Of a stretch of DNA of 7,504 bases, positions 1 through 5,861 are shown in pieces. How positions within the stretch are numbered: the stretch's first letter is position 1; every line of letters begins with the position of its first letter. The notes under the pieces were generated by a model, which worked only from the letters and a program-made list of their open reading frames with translations, did no database searches and was not told the DNA's origin. Source of the DNA: a bacterium UBP2_UBA4780 (lineage in GTDB: Bacteria > Edwardsbacteria > AC1 > EtOH8); the NCBI GenBank assembly GCA_002403115.1, contig DHHE01000235.1, positions 1-7,504 of the forward strand. The letters are read 5' to 3'. The position numbers were made by a program, and so were the translations under genes.

Positions 1-1254
1 ATGGCTATCGAAGGCCCCATAAAAGAGCTGAACCTGATGGACCTGTTCCAGCTGCTGGCCATGTCCCGCAAGTCGGGCGTGCTGACGCTGGACTCCACCC
101 AGAACGTGGGCCAGGTCTTCTTTTCCAACGGCAACATCACCCGGGCCACCCTGCAGCAGGGCGAGGAGAAGCTGGGGCAGATGATGGTCCGCGACGGCAA
201 GCTGTCGGCGGGCGAGGTGGACTCCCTGCTGATGGAGCAGGCCGGGCGCAAGCCCCGGAGACCGCTGGGGTCGCTGGCGGTGGAGATGGCCAGCCTGCCC
301 AAGAACGTGGTGATGGAGAAGCTGCGGGCCCAGGTGGAGGACGTGGTGGCCATCATCCTGGACTGGCACGACGGCTACTTCCGCTTCGAGGAGATGGAGC
401 TGCCGGCCGACCTGGACCTGGGGTTCTCCCTGGTGACCGAGAACGTCATCATGGAGGTCTCGCGGCGGCTGGACGAGTGGTCCAAGATCAGGTCCCGGCT
501 GCCCGACCTGGACATGGTGCTGGTGCTGTCCCCGGTCTCGGACGTCACCACCGGCAAGCTGGACATCAGGCCGGAGGAATGGCTGATCCTGGCCTCGATC
601 GACGGGCGGCGGACGGCCCGGCAGGTGATCCAGACGGTGGGCGGCGGCGAGTTCGAGACCGCCAAGGTGATCTACGGCCTGATCGCCACCGGGCTGGTGA
701 GGGTCACCGGGCGCCGGTCCCCCCTGGAGATGGAGGTGCAGCAGCCGGTCCGGGACCCGCTGGCCGGGGGGGTGGCGAAGCTGAGGGCGGGCGACGTCAA
801 GGGGGCCATCGAGGACTTCGCCAGGATACTGCAGCAGGAGACGGACAACCCCGGCGCCCACCTGCACCTGGCCGAGGCCTACTACCAGAGCGAGTCGTTC
901 GACGAGGCGGTGATGGAGTACAAGCTGGCCAGCCAGGGCCAGGACAACGATCCGGAGATCAACTACCTGCTGGGCTACACCTACGCCAAGCTGGGGAGGC
1001 TGGAACTGGCGGTGGAGCGCTGGGAGAGGTACCTGGCCTACGCCGGGAGCGAGGCCCGGGCCGAGGAGGTGCGGGACCTGGTGCGGCTGGCGGTCAGATG
1101 GGCCGAGAGGCTGGAGCAGCGGGCGCCGGCCTGGGCCGCCTCCAAGACCAAGGCGGCCCCCGCCGGCAAGTCCGCCGCCGGGGACGACCAGCTGCCGGCC
1201 GAGGCCAAGGCCTGGCTGGAGCGGATGCGCAGCGCCCGGCCGTTGAAGAAATGA
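1..1254 (+). CDS. DUF4388 (PATAN-type) protein with C-terminal TPR repeats
   Basis: A 417-residue soluble protein, probably a scaffold or adaptor in a GTPase signalling module. Residues 1-~80 match the DUF4388/PATAN opening, starting MAIEGPIKELNLMDLFQLLA followed by a basic RKSGVL step and a G-x-VFF-x-x-G-x-I hairpin. Because family members usually begin with this MAI-x-G string, the ATG at base 1 is taken as the true start, although no upstream sequence is available to check a ribosome site. Residues ~155-237 (RRLDEW ... DGRRTARQVI ... AKVIYGLIATGLVRV) resemble the winged-helix-like segment that often follows DUF4388. About three TPR units follow at ~252-352, then an Ala/Lys/Pro-rich linker (~370-398) and a short charged C-terminal helix. 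No signal peptide or membrane segment is seen. It is paralogous to the protein at 5862-7469. The domain assignment is firm; the partner and exact role are unknown. Confidence 0.9.
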   Translation: MAIEGPIKELNLMDLFQLLAMSRKSGVLTLDSTQNVGQVFFSNGNITRATLQQGEEKLGQMMVRDGKLSAGEVDSLLMEQAGRKPRRPLGSLAVEMASLPKNVVMEKLRAQVEDVVAIILDWHDGYFRFEEMELPADLDLGFSLVTENVIMEVSRRLDEWSKIRSRLPDLDMVLVLSPVSDVTTGKLDIRPEEWLILASIDGRRTARQVIQTVGGGEFETAKVIYGLIATGLVRVTGRRSPLEMEVQQPVRDPLAGGVAKLRAGDVKGAIEDFARILQQETDNPGAHLHLAEAYYQSESFDEAVMEYKLASQGQDNDPEINYLLGYTYAKLGRLELAVERWERYLAYAGSEARAEEVRDLVRLAVRWAERLEQRAPAWAASKTKAAPAGKSAAGDDQLPAEAKAWLERMRSARPLKK

Positions 1255-1258
1255 CCCG

Positions 1259-1285
1259 TCCACCGATCCGGCATTCTGCGGTGGA
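1259..1285 (+). other. Stem-loop just after the first gene's stop
   Basis: TCCACCG (1259-1265) pairs perfectly with CGGTGGA (1279-1285) across a 13-base loop, five bases after the TGA stop. No T-run follows (the next bases are aagct), so it is not a standard intrinsic terminator. It could be a 3'-end or attenuating structure, or chance in GC-rich DNA. Confidence 0.3.
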
Positions 1286-1354
1286 AAGCTCGGGATTGGC
1301 GGATGGCTTCCGCGATGCGGGCAGAGCCTGATGATGTTTGAACCGTCCCGATAT

Positions 1355-1397
1355 CCCCTCCGTGGACGAGCCGGGGACCCGCCTTGGCGGGGAGGGG
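1355..1397 (+). other. Possible leader RNA structure upstream of the TPR-Roadblock gene
   Basis: CCCCTCC (1355-1361) is the reverse complement of GGAGGGG (1391-1397). Between them lies a nested short inverted repeat, CCGCC (1379-1383) and GGCGG (1386-1390). Together they could form a stem with an inner hairpin about 90 bases before the next start codon. The rest of the 1255-1487 gap also holds GCGGA (1299-1303) / TCCGC (1309-1313). I see no match to a known riboswitch and no clear promoter. Function is unknown. Confidence 0.25.
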
Positions 1398-1487
1398 AAC
1401 GAGAGGCGTTCGACGCGGCGCTCACCGGCCGGGCGTTGATTGAAACCGCGGTCCGAAAACGAGTAAACCTCATGAACCGACACGACA

Positions 1488-2426
1488 ATGGCTGAGACAA
1501 CCCCCAACGGGCGAACGCCCGAACAGCTGGTCAACGACCCGTCCTCGCAGCTGTTCGCCTCCCTGGCCGACTTCTACCGCGAGAACGGCCTGCTGCCCGA
1601 GGCCATCGAGATCTGCCGCACCGGGCTGGATAACAACCCGGACAACCTGGAGGGGCGGCTGGTGCTGGCCAAGTGCTTCTTCGCCGCCAGGGATTTCGGC
1701 AGCGCCCGGGAGCAGGTGACCAGGGTGCTGGCTTCGCATCCGGAAAACACCAAGGCCAAGAAACTGCTGGGGGAGATCGATCGCGAGGACAAGCCGGGCG
1801 ACGCCCCCCAGCCGCCGGCCCCGGCCGCGCCCCTGGCGCGCGAGGCCGGGCCTTCGCCGGCCGGGGCCAGGCCGAAGCTGGAATACGCCGAGCCGGAGGC
1901 CCCGGCTGAAAAGCCAGGGGAGGCCGAGACCGCCGAGGTTCCGCCGCTCCCGGCCGCCGCTCCATCCATCGGCCTCCTCGACGGAGCTCGGGACATGCCT
2001 GCTCGGGACCCGGGGCGGGCGCAGGAGCAGGCAGCGCCTCCGGCCGACAGGGGCCAGCAGACCATTTACAGCCGGGTGCTCCAGGACCTGGTGCAGACCC
2101 CGCAGATCATGGCCGGCCTGCTGGTGGACGAGTCCGGCTTCGTGGTGGCCAGCGCCTACGATCCCAAGTCCCAGGCGGCGGCCGACGAGGAATCGTCCGG
2201 GGCCCTGGCGGTCTCCATCTTCAAGACCGGCCGGGAATCCATGCAGCGGATCCGGATGGGGGAGCTGGAGAAGATAGTAATCGACACCGCCTCGGAGAAG
2301 ATCTTCCTCAACCGGGCCGGCCCCATGCTGCTCCTGGTCTCGGCCGAGACCTCGGCCAAGGTGGGCCTGGTGGCGGTGAACACCCGCCAGGCGGTGGACC
2401 GGGTGAGGGGCCAGGGCGCCAAATGA
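1488..2426 (+). CDS. TPR-Roadblock/LC7 fusion protein
   Basis: A 312-residue cytoplasmic protein with two ends joined by a flexible linker. Residues ~20-53 and ~54-87 form two TPR-like units (LFASLADFYRENGLLPEAIE, then LVLAKCFFAARDFGSAREQV). Residues ~102-190 are rich in Pro, Ala and Glu and probably disordered. Residues ~192-306 form a Roadblock/LC7 domain: helix VLQDLVQTP, strand GLLVDESGFVVAS, a helix, then IVIDTASEKIFL and LLLVSAETSAKVGLV. Roadblock domains in bacteria bind Ras-like GTPases, MglB being the known case, so the MglA-like GTPase encoded at 3602 is the obvious partner (inference). The ATG at 1488 gives the full first TPR; no convincing Shine-Dalgarno sequence precedes it. It lies 16 bases upstream of the next Roadblock gene, so the two are very likely co-transcribed. 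The TPR part could bind one of the DUF4388 proteins. Confidence 0.88.
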   Translation: MAETTPNGRTPEQLVNDPSSQLFASLADFYRENGLLPEAIEICRTGLDNNPDNLEGRLVLAKCFFAARDFGSAREQVTRVLASHPENTKAKKLLGEIDREDKPGDAPQPPAPAAPLAREAGPSPAGARPKLEYAEPEAPAEKPGEAETAEVPPLPAAAPSIGLLDGARDMPARDPGRAQEQAAPPADRGQQTIYSRVLQDLVQTPQIMAGLLVDESGFVVASAYDPKSQAAADEESSGALAVSIFKTGRESMQRIRMGELEKIVIDTASEKIFLNRAGPMLLLVSAETSAKVGLVAVNTRQAVDRVRGQGAK

Positions 2427-2429
2427 GGC

Positions 2430-2433
2430 GGAG
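2430..2433 (+). promoter_or_regulatory. Ribosome binding site for the stand-alone Roadblock gene
   Basis: GGAG ends nine bases before the ATG at 2443, in the 16-base gap between two Roadblock genes. It supports that start and contrasts with most other starts here, which have no clear Shine-Dalgarno sequence. Confidence 0.5.
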
Positions 2434-2442
2434 ACTGATAGC

Positions 2443-2778
2443 ATGAAGGACATCCTCAACGACCTGAACGACATTCCCGGCGTCCGCGGCAGCCTGGTGG
2501 TGGACCTGGACGGGCTGGTGATCGCCTCCAACCTGATGTCCGGCCTGGAGGAGAGGACCATCAGCGCCATGGTGGCCAACATCAGCAGCGAGATCGTCCG
2601 GGCCATGCCCCGCCAGGATGGCCTGTCCGGCGTCCAGCTGCAGGCGGCCGAGGGCACGGTCATCTTCCTCAACGCCCCGGAATGCCTGCTGGCGGTGATC
2701 GCCGAGCCGGGGGCCAACATCGGCCTGATCTCCATCAAGATGAAAGCCAGCCTGGAGCGGCTGCTGAAGGTGCTGTAG
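2443..2778 (+). CDS. Stand-alone Roadblock/LC7 (MglB-like) protein
   Basis: A 111-residue protein that is a single Roadblock/LC7 domain, the usual length for this family. The order is helix (ILNDLNDIPGV), strand hairpin (GSLVVDLDGLVIAS), long helix (ERTISAMVANISSEIVRAM), strands (GVQLQAAEGTVIFLNA and CLLAVIAEPGANIGLISIKM) and a last helix (LERLLKVL). Known Roadblock proteins form homodimers or heterodimers; MglB dimers act as the GTPase-activating partner of MglA. Of the three Roadblock proteins here this one is closest in size and layout to such a minimal partner, so it is a reasonable candidate GAP or regulator of the GTPase encoded at 3602, but that is inference. No gene symbol is given because the function cannot be told from fold alone. 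It is tightly packed between two other Roadblock genes (gaps of 16 and 13 bases), which suggests heteromeric assembly. Confidence 0.88.
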   Translation: MKDILNDLNDIPGVRGSLVVDLDGLVIASNLMSGLEERTISAMVANISSEIVRAMPRQDGLSGVQLQAAEGTVIFLNAPECLLAVIAEPGANIGLISIKMKASLERLLKVL

Positions 2779-2791
2779 GCGGGCGACCGAC

Positions 2792-3340
2792 ATGACCGGC
2801 ATCCAGTACGTTTTTTCCGAGGAGACCAGCCAGGGGGTGGAGAAGCACCTGGCGGCCTACCTCAAGGCCTCGCGGTCCCGCTGCGTGCTGCTGCTGGCCA
2901 AGAGCGGCCATTTGATATCCCAGGCCGGCTTCTCCGGGACCTTCAACGTCCAGTCCATCTCGGCCCTGATCGGAGGGATCTTCAGCTCCACCCAGGCCCT
3001 GGCCAGGCTGGTGGGCGAGGAGAAGTTCACGGTGATGTTCCTGGAGGGCAGGGTGTGGAACGTCTACTTCATCCTGGTGTCCGACCATTTCATCCTGGCC
3101 AACCTGTTCGACAAGTCCACGGTGGTGGGCATGGTGCGCAACGCCGCGGTCGAGGCCGGGGCCAGGCTGGAGCCGCTGCTGGCCGGTTCGGTGGTGTCCG
3201 ACTTCGCCCCGGCCGGGCAGGACGGGGAAGAACCCGGGGAGCCGGGGTCGCCCCAGGACCTGTCCCCCCTCAGGGAGGAGCCGGCCATGCCCGACTTCAA
3301 CCAGGCGGTGGAGGACGCCCTGTCCAAGCTGTTCAGCTGA
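2792..3340 (+). CDS. Divergent Roadblock/LC7-like protein with C-terminal tail
   Basis: A 182-residue protein. Residues ~14-130 read as a divergent Roadblock/LC7 domain: a first helix (VEKHLAAYLKAS), a strand pair (CVLLLAKSGHLISQAG), a helix (SISALIGGIFSSTQALARLV) and strands (FTVMFLEGRVWNVYFILVSD and FILANLFD), then a long final helix (~109-130). A Gly/Pro/Glu-rich linker (~131-165) leads to a short predicted amphipathic helix at the very end (DFNQAVEDALSKLFS). Similar tails are plausible docking peptides. The start at 2792 is 13 bases after the previous stop; only a weak GGGCGA lies before it. It closes a three-gene Roadblock run and is followed by a 261-base gap, so it may end the first transcript. 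It probably acts with the two upstream Roadblock proteins on the GTPase; which of the three binds it directly is unknown. Confidence 0.78.
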   Translation: MTGIQYVFSEETSQGVEKHLAAYLKASRSRCVLLLAKSGHLISQAGFSGTFNVQSISALIGGIFSSTQALARLVGEEKFTVMFLEGRVWNVYFILVSDHFILANLFDKSTVVGMVRNAAVEAGARLEPLLAGSVVSDFAPAGQDGEEPGEPGSPQDLSPLREEPAMPDFNQAVEDALSKLFS

Positions 3341-3440
3341 AACGCGGCGCGGCAAGATGAGACCGCAGCGGGCACTTCAGGCATCGAGTTTGTCGCGAGT
3401 ATTCGTCGAAAAGTCTTGTGTTCTGCGCATATCCGGCATG

Positions 3441-3468
3441 TCGACAAGGGCTTGTCCAGTTTACTAAT
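3441..3468 (+). promoter_or_regulatory. Possible sigma70-like promoter with overlapping dyad, upstream of the GTPase gene
   Basis: TCGACA (3441-3446, five of six to TTGACA) and ACTAAT (3463-3468, four of six to TATAAT) are 16 bases apart in the least GC-rich part of the gap before the GTPase gene. A perfect dyad, GACAAG-GG-CTTGTC (3443-3456), overlaps the -35 box and spacer, where a repressor or activator could bind. The -10 match is weak and the lineage's promoter code is not known. Confidence 0.28.
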
Positions 3469-3485
3469 CACCCGTATTCCGGCCT

Positions 3486-3556
3486 GTCCGCCGACGAGTC
3501 CGCCGCAGTCCGCCACAGGCGGACGAAGGTGGAAGCCCGCCGTAGGCGGGGCTTCC
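3486..3556 (+). repeat. GTCCGCC-rich palindromic repeat element
   Basis: Three direct copies of GTCCGCC begin at 3486, 3498 and 3508. The third forms a 7-bp hairpin with GGCGGAC at 3518-3524 (loop ACA). A second, stronger hairpin follows: GGAAGCCCGCC (3531-3541) against GGCGGGGCTTCC (3545-3556) with loop GTA and one bulged G. No T-run follows on either strand, so it is not a classic terminator. The layout resembles short palindromic intergenic repeats of the REP or MITE sort, though it could also block read-through from the Roadblock genes. It sits 45 bases before the GTPase start. Confidence 0.6.
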
Positions 3557-3601
3557 TAACATGATGCCAAACTACGAGTTCATCCTGAGAATTCACGCGC
3601 C

Positions 3602-4198
3602 ATGTCTCTGATCAACTACTCCTCGAAAGAGATCACCTGCAAGATCGTCTACTATGGGCCGGGGCGCTGCGGCAAGACGTCGAACTTGCAATACATCTAC
3701 AGCAAGATTCCCGAGAGCAAGAAGAGCTCGATGGTGAGCCTGGCCACCGAGCGCGACCGGACGCTGTTCTTCGACTTCCTGCCGCTGGACCTGGGGGAGA
3801 TCGCCGGATACAAGACGCGGGTCCAGCTGTACACCGTGCCCGGCCAGGTGTTCTACAACTCGACCCGGAAGCTGGTGCTGCAGGGGGCCGACGGGGTGGT
3901 GTTCGTGGCCGACTCCCAGCTGGACCTGTGGCAGGAGAACAAGGAGAGCGTGGTCAACCTGAGGGACAACCTGACGGCCCTGGGAATGGATCCCTACAAG
4001 ATACCGCTGGTGATGCAGTACAACAAGCGCGACCTGGCCAACATCCTCCCGGTGGCCGAGATGGACAAGGGCCTCAACTACCGGCACTCCCCGCATTTCG
4101 AGGCGGTGGCCACCCAGGGCGTCGGCGTCTTCGACAGCCTGAAGGCCATCAGCGCCCTGGTGCTGCAATCGCTCTCGGCAAAGTACCGGGGGAGATAG
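3602..4198 (+). CDS. mglA: MglA-like small Ras-family GTPase
   Basis: A 198-residue GTPase, the likely switch of this locus. It aligns with Myxococcus MglA from the first residues (MSLINYSSKEITCKIVYYGP) and keeps the family's numbering. The P-loop GPGRCGKT is at 19-26. R53, the intrinsic arginine finger of MglA, lies in ATERDRTLFFDF. Switch II is TVPGQ (78-82), with catalytic Q82 and the MglA-type Thr in place of the Ras Asp. NKRD at 141-144 gives guanine specificity, and AVATQGVGVF (~158-167) is the G5 region. All key residues are present, so it should bind and hydrolyse GTP. MglA homologues mark the leading cell pole and drive motility or pilus switching with the Roadblock protein MglB; here three Roadblock genes lie just upstream. 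No Shine-Dalgarno sequence is clear before the ATG, but homology fixes the start. The target pathway here is not shown by the sequence. Confidence 0.95.
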   Translation: MSLINYSSKEITCKIVYYGPGRCGKTSNLQYIYSKIPESKKSSMVSLATERDRTLFFDFLPLDLGEIAGYKTRVQLYTVPGQVFYNSTRKLVLQGADGVVFVADSQLDLWQENKESVVNLRDNLTALGMDPYKIPLVMQYNKRDLANILPVAEMDKGLNYRHSPHFEAVATQGVGVFDSLKAISALVLQSLSAKYRGR

Positions 4199-4225
4199 AA
4201 CCCGGTCGAGGCCGACCCGGCCGCC

Positions 4226-4241
4226 AGCCGGCACGCCGGTT
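4226..4241 (+). terminator. Weak GC-rich hairpin with short T-tract after the GTPase gene
   Basis: CCGGC (4228-4232) and GCCGG (4235-4239) pair across AC, extended by G-T and A-T pairs, and are followed by only three T's (4240-4242). The loop is too tight unless the inner pair opens. At best it is a partial terminator between the GTPase gene and the AAA+ gene, and it may be chance. Confidence 0.2.
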
Positions 4242-4289
4242 TCCGAACGACCGTCACTGCCATTTTCACCCGCAGCCGAAAACGCCGCC

Positions 4290-5750
4290 ATGCCAGAGAC
4301 CGAGCCCCACATTCTGACCAGCATCTACCAGTTCGGCAACTTCATCACCGGGCCCAGCAACCGGATGGCCTTCGCCGCCGCCCGGCGGGTGTCCGAGCAG
4401 CCGGGGCGGCTCTACAATCCGCTGGTGGTCCACGGCGGGGTGGGGCTGGGAAAGACCCACCTGCTGCAGGCGGTGGGCAACGCCGTCTCGGAGTCCCATC
4501 CCGACTGGTCGGTGGTGATGCTGTCCGGGGGGCAGATCAGCCGGAAGGACCTGGACGGGGCCGAGCGGGCCGACCTGCTGCTGATCGACGACCTCCATCT
4601 GTGCATCCTGGAGCGGGAGATCCAGATCCGGATGATCCCCCTGTTCGACGCCATGGTGGGCACCGGCCGCCAGATCGCGGCCACCACCGACACCGTCCCC
4701 CAGAAGATCGACCGGCTGGATCCCAAGCTGCTGTCGCGCCTGCTGGGCGGGGTGATAGTGGGGCTGAAGGAGATCGACGTCAACGAGAAGGCCCTGATCC
4801 TGGCCAGGAAGGCCGGGGCCCGGGACACCGAGATGTCCGAGGAGGCGCTGCTGACCATCGCCTCCCGGGTGCCCTCGAACGTCCGGGAGCTGGAGGGGGC
4901 CCTCAACCGGGTCCTGCTTTACGCCTCGCTGTTCGACGGCAAGGTCACCAAGAACATCGTGGACGAGGCCCTGCCGCCGACCGCGGCCCCCGCGGTGGCG
5001 GCGGCGGGGGGGACGGGCCCTGACGACCAGGCGCCGGGCGGGGCGGCGCCGGAGGCGGCGGCGGGCGAGTTCGGGGATTTCATCACCGGGCTGGACACCA
5101 AGGTGACCGACCTCATCACCCAGGAACAGGACGCCGAGAAGCTGCGCCAGGAGTACAAGGAGAAGCTGTACATCTGGAGGATGAAGGGGTTCAACACCGC
5201 CAGGGTGGAGCGCACCCTGGACCAGGACATCTCGGCCGCCACCCGCGAGCACCAGGCCTTTACTGACAACATCGAGAGGCTGATAACGCTGCAGGAGGAA
5301 TTCGGCAACCTGGCCCCGGCCGCCACGCCGGAGATGATCGCCCGGGTGGAGGCCCTGCTGTTCGATCCGGACAAGGTGGACGAGCTGACCCTGGCGGTCC
5401 AGTCCCTGAAGAGGGAGCTGGTCCCGAAGCTGACCCCCCAGGCCGTGCCCCTGCCCCCGCTGGCGGGCCCGGCGCAAGACGCGCCCTCCGAGCCGCCCGC
5501 CCAGATGGAGGCTCCGGCGCCCGCCCCGCCGCCCCCGCCGGCCGCCCAACCGGCCGCGGCCCCGGCGCGGCCGGCTCCGGTGCCGCCGGCGGCCCCGCCG
5601 GTTCCGGCCATTCTGGAGATGCCGGCCCGGGCCGCCCTGGCCGGGGCCGTCCCGCCAGGGGAGGAGATGGCGGAGGCGGCGCCCGCAAACCTGGGGCTGA
5701 TCGAGGAGAACTGGCCCAGGGTGGAGGACCGGCTGATGGAGGACATTTAG
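4290..5750 (+). CDS. DnaA-like AAA+ ATPase without DNA-binding domain
   Basis: A 486-residue protein. Residues ~10-228 are a DnaA-type AAA+ module: YQFGNFITGPSNRMAFAAA matches the DnaA box before the core; Walker A is GGVGLGKTH (49-57); Walker B is LLLIDDLH (96-103); a sensor I stretch begins ATTD (~131); an arginine-finger candidate is R150 in LLSRLL; sensor II is SNVRELEGALNRV (196-208). ATP binding and hydrolysis look intact. DnaA domain I is absent, and no domain IV helix-turn-helix follows. Instead there is an Ala/Gly linker (~229-258), a charged helical part (~260-375) with W-RMKGFN at ~296-302, a Pro/Ala-rich segment (~380-450) and a short acidic tail (ENWPRVEDRLMEDI). It is therefore not the replication initiator; like Hda, it is a DnaA relative with another job. 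Its place after the GTPase gene suggests it serves the same pathway, for example as a regulator or positioning ATPase. The start has no clear ribosome site. Confidence 0.88.
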   Translation: MPETEPHILTSIYQFGNFITGPSNRMAFAAARRVSEQPGRLYNPLVVHGGVGLGKTHLLQAVGNAVSESHPDWSVVMLSGGQISRKDLDGAERADLLLIDDLHLCILEREIQIRMIPLFDAMVGTGRQIAATTDTVPQKIDRLDPKLLSRLLGGVIVGLKEIDVNEKALILARKAGARDTEMSEEALLTIASRVPSNVRELEGALNRVLLYASLFDGKVTKNIVDEALPPTAAPAVAAAGGTGPDDQAPGGAAPEAAAGEFGDFITGLDTKVTDLITQEQDAEKLRQEYKEKLYIWRMKGFNTARVERTLDQDISAATREHQAFTDNIERLITLQEEFGNLAPAATPEMIARVEALLFDPDKVDELTLAVQSLKRELVPKLTPQAVPLPPLAGPAQDAPSEPPAQMEAPAPAPPPPPAAQPAAAPARPAPVPPAAPPVPAILEMPARAALAGAVPPGEEMAEAAPANLGLIEENWPRVEDRLMEDI

Positions 5751-5754
5751 CCAA

Positions 5755-5776
5755 AATTCAGTTTTCAAAATGAATT
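5755..5776 (+). other. AT-rich inverted repeat after the AAA+ gene
   Basis: AATTCA (5755-5760) and TGAATT (5771-5776) are perfect inverted copies around GTTTTCAAAA, which is itself partly self-complementary. It starts four bases after the TAG stop. In a GC-rich locus this AT-rich dyad stands out and may be an operator or a factor-binding site; as RNA it would be a weak hairpin, so termination is less likely. Confidence 0.3.
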
Positions 5777-5824
5777 ATGAAGCCAGGTCATTGTATTTTG
5801 CCAAGGCTGCTCCGCCAAGAAACC

Positions 5825-5852
5825 GCATTTGTCGCCTGAAATTTTGCATTTG
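5825..5852 (+). promoter_or_regulatory. GCATTTG direct repeat, 21-base period, before the second DUF4388 gene
   Basis: GCATTTG occurs at 5825-5831 and 5846-5852, exactly 21 bases apart (two helical turns), with the second copy nine bases before the ATG at 5862. Such spacing suits a regulator bound to one face of DNA. Both copies end in TTTG, the core of Bacteroidota promoters, but the spacing and the -7 element do not fit that consensus well. The surrounding 5751-5861 gap is markedly AT-richer than the genes, as promoters usually are. Confidence 0.25.
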
Positions 5853-5861
5853 AGCCGATAG

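Noticed and set aside
477..1331. 284-codon + strand frame overlapping the first DUF4388 gene
   Set aside because: Out-of-frame translation gives a Gly/Arg/Ala-rich sequence with no domain, while the overlapping frame encodes clear DUF4388 and TPR regions.
1331..1495. 54-codon + strand reading frame (starts MMFEPSRYPLRGRAG) that overlaps the TPR-Roadblock start by eight bases
   Set aside because: It is Arg-rich and low in complexity, has no clear ribosome site and no recognisable family. The overlap could mean a leader peptide, but nothing else supports it.
1470..2738. 422-codon open frame on the - strand
   Set aside because: It spans two well-supported Roadblock genes on the + strand. Its Gly/Arg/His/Gln-rich product is typical of antisense frames in GC-rich coding DNA.
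3486..3556. CRISPR array
   Set aside because: Only three 7-base copies at uneven spacing of 12 and 10 bases; no spacers of proper length and no cas genes.
3531..3556. Intrinsic terminator for the Roadblock genes
   Set aside because: The hairpin is strong, but no T-run follows it on the + strand and none on the - strand, so rho-independent termination is not supported.
4290..5750. Replication initiator dnaA with nearby origin
   Set aside because: The DNA-binding domain IV is missing, no dnaN or DnaA-box cluster was seen nearby, and neighbours are signalling genes.
4266..5768. 500-codon open frame on the - strand
   Set aside because: It is the antisense of the AAA+ gene, whose ATPase motifs are unmistakable; the - strand product is a low-complexity Gly/Arg/Gln/Leu-rich chain.
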